Source: Simmondsia chinensis
Lineage: Eukaryota > Streptophyta > Magnoliopsida > Caryophyllales > Simmondsiaceae
Reading direction: 5' to 3'
Assembly (NCBI GenBank): GCA_018398585.1
Contig: JAGTTD010000013.1
Coordinates: forward strand, 34,089,631-34,153,630
Length of the DNA stretch: 64,000 nucleotides
Under the pieces are notes generated by a model. The model did not search any database. It was given only the letters and a program-made list of their open reading frames with translations, and was not told the DNA's origin. Shown here in pieces: positions 11,106-21,133 of this stretch. Both the position numbers and the translations under genes were made by a program. The stretch's first letter is position 1; every line of letters begins with the position of its first letter.

Positions 11106-11500
11106 TTTTTTTTTTTTTTTTTTTTTTTTTAAGGAGTTGTTTTTTCTTGAGGTGGGCCTTAAGTGCTCTCCTAGTGCTAGTATCACCAAAGACGAAAATG
11201 ATACCAAAAAAAAAAAAAAAATTTAAAGGTCCTTTTCTATCATTTTCTATTTTTGATCATAAATTTGTGAATTTGTTTTCTTTTCGTGGACTTCGTGAAT
11301 GCACTCATCTTCCCGAGTTCATAATGGGCACGGATCCTCGAATCCACAAAATTGATGGTAATTACATGATTTGAAGTATCAGTCGGACGTACTAGTATCT
11401 CTATCCACCGCTGCACAGAGAAACCCTGCAGGCTAGTGTCTATAGTCCCTCAGATATGGGCAACCGTGCATACCTTGGAACTCGCCTTCTAAAAATTGAC
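11106..11500. other. No gene seen
   Basis: A long T-run (about 11107-11131) is followed by sequence without recognisable domains on either strand. Confidence 0.45.
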
Positions 11501-11504
11501 TTAA

Positions 11505-11960
11505 ATGGAATGCAGACGAGGCCTCTATGGCCAAACAAGGACTCTTTGCCATTGGAGGGGTCTTTAGAGATGGTCAAAGCTTCTTCGGAACCATATTCGC
11601 TACCATTAAAACACAAGATTTTAGCGATTTAGAACTCTTCTCCATCTAGTTTACACTTGACGTTTCCGGGAGAAAAGATTGGCATCATCGAGACTAATCA
11701 TCGAATCAGATTTTGCTAACGGTGTTTCATCGATGTGTGCTCCAATCTCATGCCCATTGAAGTGGAAGTACAATAACAAATTTCAGGCTTCGATTTGAAA
11801 TTTAGTAGTATTTCGCCCATAAGGAAGTTGATTTTATAGCAGATTACTTTGCACATCTAGGCATCACAAGGCTTGATCCCTTTATTAATTGGCTTTTGAT
11901 CATGATGCGCATCATGACTTACTAGCTTGCATTTGCTCCTTTCTGTACTTTGGTGTCTTA
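11505..11960 (+). pseudogene. RNase H-like remnant of a LINE
   Basis: Broken frames show the order seen in plant LINE RNase H domains: a GGVFRDGQ-type segment near 11555-11580, a W-H-H-R block near 11680, and near 11820-11870 HKEVDFIADYFAHLGITRL, matching the usual N-x-x-A-D-x-L-A-K-L-G ending. Several stops interrupt it. A second fragment of the same kind lies on the minus strand at 19620-19768 and again after the insertion there. Confidence 0.6.
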
Positions 11961-12308
11961 ACTAACATTGTACTTCTCCTGCAAGGGCTCTCTGCTCCTC
12001 TCGTACTTTAAAAAAAAAGAGACTTTCTTTTCGACAAGAAGGTACGGAAAATTGGCGTAGACATGTCCTTTTCATGACTCGTGGTGATATAGCACAACAT
12101 GGGCAAAGTCGGGTAACAGTTGCACAGCTTTGCTCATGGTCTGCAATTAAAGCCACTACCCAACGAGGAAACTTTAGAGCATAAGGAAATTGGAAGCATA
12201 AATTTGCTATAGGAATACATATTTAAAATGAGTATTGAGTATTATAAGCAGAGTTATAACTCGATGATGCTTCGTTATTCGATGTAACACAATAGGTGAA
12301 GTAGTGGG
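11961..12308. other. No intact gene; possible continuation of LINE sequence
   Basis: A CTGCAAGGGCTCTC word at about 11978-11992 resembles the Au-type SINE tail but is too short to assign. A frame near 12127-12160 reads W-S-A-I-K-A, which recurs as W-S-A-I-K-G near 30450-30475, so a shared unnamed repeat is likely. Nothing else is identifiable. Confidence 0.35.
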
Positions 12309-12553
12309 GATTGGTTTTATGCTCTAACATGCCCTCTCGTGCAAATGTCCATGGGTTTGAAGCGTGGATTTTGCATAGATCTACCTCATACTTTGTGCTT
12401 AAATTATATCAATATTACAAGTTGAGGTCCTTGGGATCCGAATTCGTAACCATTTGGTCAACAAGACTCTGATACCATATCAAGAAATCAACTATCCAAA
12501 AGTTTAAACTGATAGGTGAAGGTCCATGAGCAGTTTATACCGTAAAACTTTTT
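12309..12553 (-). mobile_element. Miniature LTR element, reverse orientation
   Basis: Read on the minus strand it has the LTR (AGTTTAAACTTTTGGATAG and onward), the primer-binding-like TGGTATCAGAGTC immediately after a TGATA end, the internal ATATTGATATAATTTAAGC block, a GAGAGGGCA polypurine site, and the first bases of a 3' LTR (TGTTAGAGCATAAAACC). Confidence 0.8.
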
Positions 12554-12699
12554 TGTATTTTTAACAATTTTGTACTCATGTAGCCCATTTACAGTTGCTT
12601 TTGTGGGCCGTCCAACATTCTGGGCCAGGCCTTTTTTGCTTTTCTTTTTTTTTTTCTTTTTTTTTCCAATTTTCTTCTCATTATATTGGCAATGATTTA

Positions 12700-13283
12700 A
12701 GAAAAAAAATTATTTACTCCATTAGTCCTTATACTTTACCTACTCTATCGATTGAGTCTATAAACTTTTAATTGTGTCAATTTAGTCTTTGTATAATTAA
12801 ATTTATTCTAATCTAGTTCAATGTTATTAAATAAACAATAATTTTTAATTAAGATAGTAAGATGAGTAGCCCATCATGAGGGTATATCAGTTAGTGGCAT
12901 CTCCTACCCATGCGGTCATTGTCCAAGGGTTAGGAGTTCAATTCTCGCTAAAGAATACTCAAGACTTACCTGCTCATGAGGGCTTGTGGGCTGTTCTCAA
13001 GGATCGGGATTGGTGGGGCAACCCAATCCCTCGTTACCAAAAATAGTAAGTTGAGTAACATTTGCAAGGCATGCAACTCTTCAGAAACGTCAACCCGAGC
13101 CAATTGAAGTTGAAAAATATGCAAATGCTAATTAACATTATATTTTTAATTAAAATTAATATTTAATTTTAATATTTTACTTAATTGAAATTTTTTTCAA
13201 GTGTATAAGGATTAAATTGATACAATTCAAAATTTAGAAACTAAATTAAAATAATAGGCAAAGTACATAGAGAACTCCCAAAA
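12700..13283. mobile_element. TIR element, family C, with a SINE inside
   Basis: The left arm (TTATTTACTCCATTAGTCC ... TTGTGTCAATTTAGTC) and right arm (ATTAAATTGATACAATTC ... AGGCAAAGTACATAGAG) are inverted. The SINE at 12869-13042 has split the interior. Confidence 0.6.
12869..13042 (+). mobile_element. Full-length tRNA-derived SINE, 174 bp
   Basis: The target duplications are ATAGTAAGATGAGTA (12854-12868) and ATAGTAAGTTGAGTA (13043-13057), 14 of 15 bases identical. The head looks tRNA-derived: an A-box-like TCAGTTAGTGGCA near 12885-12897 and a B-box-like GAGTTCAATTC near 12932-12942. The 3' part, GATCGGGATTGG ... CGTTACCAAAA, ends in a short A-rich tract. No protein is encoded; mobilisation would need a partner LINE. 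Confidence 0.85.
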
Positions 13284-13604
13284 AAGATATTAGGTTGGGC
13301 CTCATACTATGGGCTTTTCAATTTAACTGAAAGCCTGAAGGGCCAGCCCATATGTATGGCATGCGTCACAAGGATCCCAAATTCTTTTTTTTTTTTTTTT
13401 AAATCATCAATGGCAATTTTTTGCTTTTATAATGGTAAAAATGATACAATTTTTTCTTCATTAGGAATATCAATTTTTATAGAAACCGAAAATAAGTTTC
13501 AAGCCCAAAACCTTTAATTTGAAAAATGTGAAGTAAAATAACGACTTTGATCGCTACTCGCTGCTGAAGTAAAATAATGTTACATACAGATGGGACGGCT
13601 TCCA

Positions 13605-14539
13605 CAATATATATATATATATATATATAAGAGGATAAGAGTGTGAAAGAATTAAATCTTGACCATCCGTCACAATAGACGATCAAGATTAAAAGATCTT
13701 AATGTGACCACCTTTTAAAAAAATAAAAAATACCAATAATGCCCTTACTCCTCTCTCTCCTCCTTCTCCCTACAACCCTCATCTACCTTCCTTCTCTCTC
13801 TGTGTCCTCCCCCGCAACCACTACCTACCGCCGACCCCCCCCCCCCCCCCCCCACCAGCCACCGGCCTCCCTTAACCCCCAAATACAGCATCATTTCCCC
13901 TCTCTCACCTCCTACCCAACACCCCCCCACCTCTCTCCACCCCTCTCCCTGTTGCCGCCACTTGCCGGCCCACCGGCGAAAGCCGACCCCCCATCACCAG
14001 CCACCGGCCCCCGCCTCCAACCACCCCTAACCTCCAAATACTACCTCTCCCCCACCCCCTCCTCCTTTCCAACCCTCTCCCCACCTCCTTCCAATCCTCC
14101 TCCACCTCTCTCTTCTCCCCCTGTCACCGGCCGCAGCCTCCGACTGCCCCAACCCCCAAATACAACACCCTCCCCCACCCCTCTCCTTACTGCCGGCAGC
14201 AAAGAGAGGGGAGAAGGGAGGTCGGGGGTGTTGTAAGGGGAGAGAGGGGAAATGATGTTGTATTTGGGGGCTAGGGGCAACCGGAATGGCAGTCGGTGGC
14301 GGCGGACGGCGGCTGGTGGTGGGGGGTAGGCGGCCGACGACGGCTGCAGGGGGAGGAGGGAGAGAGAGAAGGAAGGTGCAGGAGGGTTGGAGGGAGAATG
14401 AGAAAAGAGAGGAGGAAGGGTATTGTTGTATTTTTTTTTAAAAAAAGAGGCCACATTAAGATCTTTTAATCTTGACCGTCCATTGTGAAAGAAGGTCAAG
14501 ATTTAGTCTTCTCACTCTCTCACCCTCTCATAAGAATCG

Positions 14540-14589
<50 letters not shown>
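13605..14589. mobile_element. Large Micron-like fold-back element (13628-14544) between (TA)n tracts
   Basis: The outer arms match 7181-7474 (ATAAGAGGATAAGAGTGTG on the left, CACCCTCTCATAAGAATCGT on the right) and both carry the AAATCTTGACC block. (TA)n tracts flank it at about 13607-13628 and 14545-14589. Inside, a long C-rich strand (13740-14200) faces a G-rich strand (14200-14420) that is largely its inverted copy, including the shared CCCCCAAATACA and CTTCCTTCTCTCTC words. The proline-rich open frames here arise from this composition and are not genes. Confidence 0.8.
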
Positions 14590-14590
<1 letters not shown>

Positions 14591-15567
14591 GCTAAATTTA
14601 TTCTCTTTTATTGTACAATTGCAAGTTAATTCCTATATGGGTATTCAATACTTTTCTTTTACCATTAAAGAGTTAAATACCAAAAAATTCATTGGAATAT
14701 AATTCAATACTTTTTTTAATATTTGTATGCCAATTTATTTCCTTTTATTGTATAATTTTAAATTTACTCTCAGATAGATGTTCAATAAGTGCTGAATATT
14801 TTTCTTTTATCATAAAGAGTTAAATACCAAAAAGTTTTTTTAAGGTATAATTCAATACCTTTTAAATATTTTTCCTACATATTACTGTCATATTATAATC
14901 TAAAGATTGACTTAATATAAAATATTAATGGTTAATTATTAGCCAAAGATCATGAGTTTGAAACCTAGCAGCTTTCGTAATACAAGTACAGTTATAAACG
15001 AACCCAATATTCGATAACTTAATCCTGTTCAAATCAATTACGACTCATCATGTTCATTATTGGGGCACGATAGTTTTTGAAGTCGAGTTCGAGCAAGCTC
15101 GATAGACCTAACGAACTGAGTTCGAATAAAGGCATGTGCTCAATTCGTTAACATGTTAGAATTACCTGAATAATTACTCTAAAAGTAACCTAACTACATT
15201 TCAATGTATCAAAAATAACCCAACTATATCTCTTAATCAAGAAATAATCCAACTCTGACTTTTCTATCAAAAAATAATTCAACTTTATTTCTTAACCAAA
15301 AAATAACCTAATTTTAACTTTTTTGCTAAAAAATAACCAGAGCGTCATATCACGCGCCACATTCTACCATCAATTCAATATTTCTTAAAATCAAATTTTT
15401 AGAGTTTAATTAGTTTTTGGTAAAAAGGTTAAAGTTGGATTATTTTTTTTTAGAAAATAGAGTTAAGTTATTTTTTGATAGAGAAGTTAGAGTTGTGTTA
15501 TTTTTTTATTAGAAGATATAATTCGATTTTTTTTATACATTAAGATATAATTGAAGCGTCCTTCCTG
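14590..15567. other. AT-rich; diverged hAT-MITE-like fragment near 14992-15150
   Basis: TAAACGAACCCAATATTCGAT and GAGTTCGAGCAAGCTCGATAG words resemble the hAT MITE family of 1297-1850, but no terminal repeats or target duplication are visible. The rest repeats AAAAATAACCCAACT-type words in both orientations and looks like another fold-back sequence. No gene is seen. Confidence 0.45.
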
Positions 15568-15660
15568 TCAAGGAACCATCTTACCCAAAAGTTTAATCTG
15601 ATAGGTGAAGGCCCTTGCATAGTTTTAGACTCTAACATGCCCCCTCATACCTTATACTTT
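15568..15660 (-). mobile_element. Miniature LTR element fragment (one LTR plus polypurine site)
   Basis: TGTCAAGGAACCATCTTACC ... GACTCTAACA is the reverse complement of the family LTR. It is followed by TGCCCCCTCAT, the complement of the polypurine site, and then a truncated internal part. Confidence 0.75.
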
Positions 15661-15699
15661 ATACTCCTATTATTTATTTCACCCCCAATTAATTTTTTT

Positions 15700-15955
15700 A
15701 CCTAAAAGGCTACCAATACGCAAGTACCGGATCTCTTTAAAACTCCGAAGTTAAGCGTGCTTGAACGAGAGGAGTACCAAAATGGGTGACCTCCTGGGAA
15801 GTCCTCGTGTACCCCTCGAGTTGGGGGTTTTTGAAAATAGCTTCTCTTCTAGATGTCAACCTAAAGGGGGAAAACTGCGTACATCCATCCCCCGAAAATC
15901 TACTTAGGTGGGAGTCCTTGAGGTATTAAAAATGTTGTTTTTGGTTTTTTTACCA
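15700..15955 (+). mobile_element. 5S-rRNA-headed SINE with Au-like tail, copy 1
   Basis: Bases ~15712-15820 follow plant 5S rRNA almost throughout: ACCGGATCTC, AACTCCGAAGTTAAGCGTGC, then ATGGGTGACCTCCTGGGAAG and TCCTCGTGT. These cover the 5S internal promoter boxes (A box, intermediate element, C box). The second half has the Au-SINE signature CTGCGTACATCC and GGTGGGAGTCCTTGAGG, then a degenerate TGTTGTTTTT end. CCAATTAATTTTTTT (15685-15699) and CCAATTAATTCTTTT (15956-15970) form the target duplication. It is a mobile element, not a functional 5S gene. Confidence 0.88.
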
Positions 15956-15970
15956 CCAATTAATTCTTTT

Positions 15971-17696
15971 TAAAAGATATTTTAATGTCAGTTAATTAAA
16001 TAATTAGTTAGTTAAATAAATTTCAAAGGTCATGTGGTCCAAGAAGTGAAAAAATGCATTTTTCTAATTCATTTTTGCGACATTAATTTCATATATATTT
16101 TTATTTGAAATTTTTTTAATTATTTATTCTACTTCTGCTTTAACAAAGGAATACTATTTTCTTTTTCTTTTTTCTTGGCATTTTTTGTCAAATCAAACAC
16201 CATCAAATTTTAGAAACTCATTCTTAGTCTATGCTTAAAGGGTCGTACACAACCCGAGCAATTGCTTGATGCTCTCAATTTTAGGAGGGCCAAATTTTAA
16301 AGGATGTCATTTCTGAAATCACGATTGTTAATATTAATAGATCTTACGATTAAAATTTTCATAATTTATTATATTTGTATATTATTATTAAATGAAACAT
16401 TATCCTATATGAAAGGGCCTTATTTAAAAATTTGTTTGGGAACTGAAATTATCAGTGTCGGCCCTATATGCTTTGTTACACCTTTACCTTCACCTTAGAG
16501 CGAGTTTAATTGTTGGGTCTTTTTTAAAATAATCAAAGCGTTAAGAACAATTAAAGCGCAACTCAAGTAATCAATTTTATATTATAATACTAGCTACTAT
16601 GTGGATTACTTATGTTATATGTGTACATATTATTTACTGTATATCATACATAATTTTTTGTTTACCTAATTAGAAATGTTAATATGAAATAAAAGCAAAC
16701 TGATAACATAACTAATTTTTTGGATAACCAAAGTATTTAGAACAATTTAAGCGCACCTTGAACAATTCACTTTATATTATAATGATAGTGAATATGTAGT
16801 TCATTTATGTCGTATATAGACATATATGCATTTTGTCATATATAGGTCATTATTTCTCCAATTTTAAATTTTAATACGCAGTAAAAGTAAGCTAACAACA
16901 TAACTGATTATCAAAAAAAAGATCTTAACAAATTGACAATTTCAAACAACTGCTTTTATTGCTAGCTTTCTTAAGCAGCCCTAAGATTGGTAGACTTTAT
17001 ATTATGATGCCAGTTTTTTTATAGCGAGTCCCTCGCTAATTATCAAAAAAGTGAAAAAAAGAACAACTTAAAGTAAATTCTGACTAAATACGCATTACTG
17101 TTAAAGTCAGACTGAAGTGTCCCAACTTTGCCTGTGGTAGACTATTTAATGTAATGCCAATTCACCTTCAAGCGTGAGGAAAAGACTCGGATTGAACTTT
17201 GATGGATTTAATGAGCATTCGCGAAGTGTCTTGCTTCAGTAGATTTATCGCGTCGTTGTCCCATTTTCATGTCTTTTGGTTGGTCTTGTTTTCAATGTCC
17301 TACCTAGTCGTGTTTGAGACTCGTGTTTTGCCTATTTTTGCTTGTCTTCCTATTTATTTGGTTTTCTTTTTTGGTCACCGTTATTGTACGGGTTGACTCA
17401 GAGCTCGCTTGGTCGAGTTGCCTACTTTGTACCACAATTCTGTCACTAATTATCGGAAAAAAAACCTCCAAGTGAGGCTACCACAAAAGGAGAGAGGGAG
17501 AGAGAGATCAAAATTAGTGAAACGTGTCTATGTACATGCTTGGATGCTTTTTGTGGACCTCTTTCATTAATTAATATTAGTCGATTCCCGTGCAATTCAC
17601 GAATACTGTTTACATTATGACAAAACTTAAAATCTATATGACAATCATTTGATCTAGAATATATAGTGTATGCTGTTATTTTGTTTGTTTTAAATG
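15971..17696. other. No gene seen; several LINE 3'-end-like pieces
   Basis: CTCGCTAATTATCAAAAAAG (~17031-17050) and CACTAATTATCGGAAAAAAA (~17444-17463) are two endings that share the CTAATTATC plus A-run form seen after the LINE at 7053. The sequence before the second (17110-17440) is T-rich and resembles a LINE 3' region. I see no promoter or conserved frame. Confidence 0.4.
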
Positions 17697-18202
17697 TCAA
17701 AGAACCAACTGCTCTAGAAACTCAAGTTGATAGGTGAAAAATCGAGAATAGTTTTATATATACTCTAACATATTTCATCATACAAATGTTCTTCACGATT
17801 GAAGCTTAGATATAGCACAAGCCCACTTCATACCCTTTATTTAATAATTAGAGTATAAGCCCGAGAAAGGACAGAAATCCCGAACAGTATCTGAAGGCAA
17901 ACAACCAAAACATCAAACACCTACTACTCGCAACCCAGACTCGAACACACAAAACGCCAAACACCTAAAACAACCACCCAAAAAAGATACCCCAAACGAC
18001 AAACTACCAACCATGCCACGAGAGCCAAAACACCAAAGACAATCCACCTCATACCGTGGGCTCAAATTATGTCAATACCGAAAGTTGAGGCTATTAGGAT
18101 TTGAACTTGTGACCTCTGAGTCAATAAACCTCTTATACCATATCCAACATAAAAAGTTTAAGCTAATAGATAAAGGCTTATAAATAGTCATATACTTTAA
18201 CA
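17697..18202 (-). mobile_element. Miniature LTR element, reverse, split by a ~200-bp insertion
   Basis: On the minus strand the 5' LTR is at about 18141-18202, with a decayed TGGTATAAGAGG primer-binding site and the internal block next to it. The internal part breaks at about 18045 and resumes at 17845. It then runs through a decayed polypurine site into the 3' LTR at 17697-17767 (TGTTAGAGTATATATAAAAC). The inserted piece (17846-18045) carries the ATAATTAGAGTATAAG and AAAACGCCAAACACC words shared with 7606-7760. Confidence 0.7.
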
Positions 18203-19182
18203 TAAAAAGTCTTGTGTATCGAACTTTTTTTTTTTTTTTTGGATTGCTTGCATCAGTTAAGTCTCGTATGGTCATCTCCGAGGGTGAAACGACCACAAAA
18301 ATGAAAAATGTAAAAGTTCATGCATGAGTGACATTTTGTGGACCTCTTTCATCCATATTCTCGATTGTGGTGTCATGTCTATGGGTTTAACGTGGGCGGT
18401 TGGCAAGGTAAGAGCACCCTGCCAAAGGAGAAAATGAAATATCGGCTTTTTGTGTTTCAATGGTTGGTACATATATAGACGTCGAGGTTTTTTGGGTATG
18501 CTGTTGCGATGTTGACTTTTGTACCGCAAGTTTGCTTACTAATTACAGGAAAAAAAAAGTATATGTCGGCTTATTTTACTCGCTCCTTATGTTCCATAGT
18601 TTCCTTCCTATGTAGCGCCTCCAGTCCCGAACCATGGACAATGCGGGGCTAGTGTTGCTCGGCTTTGCCTATGTTGCTCTCCTAGTCTAGGTCTTGGTTT
18701 TTAATATGTCAATTTCCTTCTTTTTAATTATTTTTCATTTTTATCTTTGAGATGCTATCTCTAATATTTCTCCGAGAATTTTATCTTCTTAATTATCAGA
18801 AAATTATTTATACATCTAATTTATATAATGATGATTACATATTAGTACTCTGCGGTTTAATGTATTACTTCATAAGTCCAAAAATTTGTGCAGTTTTTTT
18901 TTAGTGCAAAAAATACATATACGTAACGAATTAGTCTATATGATGTGACGGTGTCAAAAGGTGTAAAACTTGTCTTTAGTAAATCCGCCATTCATTCACT
19001 ATTCTCCTCATCCGAGAACTGTCTTATTTTGCACCCTTACACACAGTTATTTGGACTATTTTATTAAATACATATAACTTTTCTGTAAAATTTTAATACA
19101 GTAAAGCTCATGATACTACTATATAATTTACCTTAATACATTTAATAATTTGATAAAAAGTTATTATTATGAAAAATATGGT
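18203..19182. other. No gene seen
   Basis: The sequence includes one more LINE-like ending (TTACTAATTACAGGAAAAAA at ~18535-18555). Open frames on the minus strand at 18072-18529 have no recognisable domain. Confidence 0.4.
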
Positions 19183-19540
19183 TATTTACACCAAAAGTCC
19201 AATTACTTTGTTCTCTGTATTAGTTTAATATTTATACTTTTAATTGTGTCAATTTAGTCCCTAAACTTTGTGTCAATTTTGTCCATGAGCAAAATTTGGC
19301 AATGAAATTTTTTACAGTCTTGGATGGTTTAGATTCGATCAACAAGTGAGTTTGTATTAAGAGATTTACAGGAAACGTGATTATGCTATTGTAAATTACT
19401 GCATTAATTTAACTTCAATTTGACCATTACACTAAATTAACACAATGAAAATTTTATTTTGAACTGAAACAACTAAAAATAGTAGGACTAAACTGACACA
19501 GTGGACAAAGTGTAGGGAACTTTTGCATAAATAAACCTGA
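19183..19540. mobile_element. TIR element, family C
   Basis: The left arm TATTTACACCAAAAGTCC and GTGTCAATTTAGTCCC pairs with the right arm TAAACTGACACAGTGGACAAA and ACTTTTGCATAAATA. Length and interior match the other family C members. Confidence 0.7.
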
Positions 19541-19619
19541 AAAATAATATCGAATATTTTCACTAGTTGGATGAGAGAATCTTCATTGGGGATACAATGT
19601 ATCGAGAACGAGAAACGAA

Positions 19620-20702
19620 AGATCTAGGTCCAAGGGTTGTTATGGACACCGTGATCAAGGTCAGATAATAAAATGGTCAACCTTGTAACACCTAACTTTG
19701 TGAAATAGTATGCAAAAAAGTTGGCTTCCCTTTGCGTACAAAGCACATTCCTAGAAGTCAAAAATACAGAGTCGGTTCCCAAAATAATGCTAAAAATAAA
19801 AAAATAAAAAAAATAATGCTGAAAAAAAAATATTTCCAAATCTACTATTGAACCGCGTTTGCAAAACATGTTTAAATTTCAATAAAATCGGATAAAAAAA
19901 TATGGGTTATATAGTATAAACCGCGTTTACTAAACGTGGTTTACCACTGAACCGCGTCTACTAAATGCGGTTTACATATAAACCGCGTTTACAAAACGCG
20001 GTTTAACGTCAGCAATCCAAAAGCCCCTTTTTTTTCACTTATACTTACCATTATGCCGTAATTCTTCAATTTTTTGTTCGTTTATAGTTTTTATTATGCC
20101 GTAATTTGTGATGATTATCACATTGATCCCATATCTCTCTTAATGAAGCTCCAATATCATAAGTGGAGGTCAAATAACTCCAATAATAGTACTTGAAAGA
20201 TCTCCAGTGTATAAGCAAAAGAAAGGAGGAGGCGAACGACGTGACTGGTGGTGGGTTAACGAGAAAGAGGCAGAGAGACGGTGAAAGCAACGGAGAGAAT
20301 ACGCATGAATTAGATAAACCTAGTAAACCGGGTCATAAAAACGCAGTTATAACAACATAAAACCGCGTCTTTATGACGCGGTTTTATTTAAGTTAAACCG
20401 CGTCTTTAAGACGCAGTTTTATAACTGCGTTATTAAAACGATGTTTATGCCAATATTAAATGCTGTTTTTGGACGCGGTTTATCAAAGCCGCGTTTAGTA
20501 AACGCGGTTCAATAGTAGATTTGGAAATATTTTTTTTTCAGCATTATTTTTTTAATTTTTTTATTTTTTAGCATTATTTTGAAAATCGACTCAAAAATAC
20601 AGACTCGATTTTGTTAACCAAAAAATTCCTCTTCTATGGGAGCACTCCAAGAGACGACAATTGCAGAATGTGACTTAATGATTATTTTGATGCAGTCAAT
20701 AG
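19620..20702 (-). pseudogene. LINE RNase H fragment (minus strand), split by a Mutator-like element
   Basis: On the minus strand, sequence entering at about 20640 reads a K-I-E-S-V-F-L segment that continues across the insertion at 19769-20592. It then reads L-T-S-R-N-V-L-C-T-Q-R-E-A-N-F and A-Y-Y-F-T-K-L-G (19690-19760), the typical RNase H ending of plant LINEs. Joining the two sides through one copy of the 9-bp target duplication keeps the frame, which supports both the insertion call and the LINE call. The 5' side is cut by the Copia LTR at 20703. Confidence 0.65.
19769..20592. mobile_element. Mutator-like TIR element with arrays of AACCGCG...CGCGGTT palindromes
   Basis: The perfect 9-bp target duplication AAAAATACA (19760-19768, 20593-20601) and the TIR GAGTCGGTTCCC / reverse GAGTCGATTTTC fit Mutator-like elements. 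The TIRs extend ~110 bp (AAAATAATGCT, AATATTTCCAAATCTACTAT). About four imperfect palindromes of ~24 bp (for example AACCGCGTTTACTAAACGTG) follow the left TIR and about six precede the right TIR. Between them 20020-20320 is a ~300-bp non-repetitive segment, perhaps captured host DNA. No transposase is encoded. A sister copy is at 63390-63941. Confidence 0.9.
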
Positions 20703-20857
20703 TATTAGGATATATTTTATTGATATTATTCTAATATTATTCTGACATTGTCCTGATATTATTCTGATAATATTCTGTAATTATTCATGTACTCTTTACT
20801 ATAAATATATGCCTCAGTAACTCTATTAGGTATACTTCACTAACCTATATTCTCACA
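20703..20857 (+). repeat. 5' LTR of the interrupted Copia
   Basis: The LTR starts TATTAGGATATATT and ends TCTCACA. It shares GATATTATTCTGATA, ATTCTGTAATTATTC and GGTATACTTCACTA-type words with the 3' LTR at 28893-29009. Confidence 0.88.
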
Positions 20858-21133
20858 TGGTATCAGAGCATACCAATCGGGGGCGGTTGGGCTCGTCGCC
20901 GCCACCAGGGATAAGCACAAACCCTCACCCTAAACCCAACCGCCGCCATAACCACCGGCGACCTCCCGCTCCTCTCTCACCACCTGGTTGCTCCGGCATC
21001 TTTGCCACCGCTCCGGCCCTAGGCTCGCCGTCCCCCGTCGTCTCTCCGGTTGCCCCTGTTTTCTGTCTTGAGGTCGAGTCGCCGCCCATCGTCGCTCTGA
21101 TTGCCTGTTCGCCGGTCACCGCTGTCGACCCCC

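Noticed and set aside
13739..14236. Proline-rich open frame resembling an extensin-like protein
   Set aside because: It lies wholly inside an inverted, C-rich transposon arm, has no signal peptide or regular extensin repeat, and the reverse strand is equally open.
19850..20510. CRISPR-like array of short palindromic units
   Set aside because: Units are imperfect, adjacent without regular unique spacers, and sit inside a eukaryotic TIR element with no cas genes.
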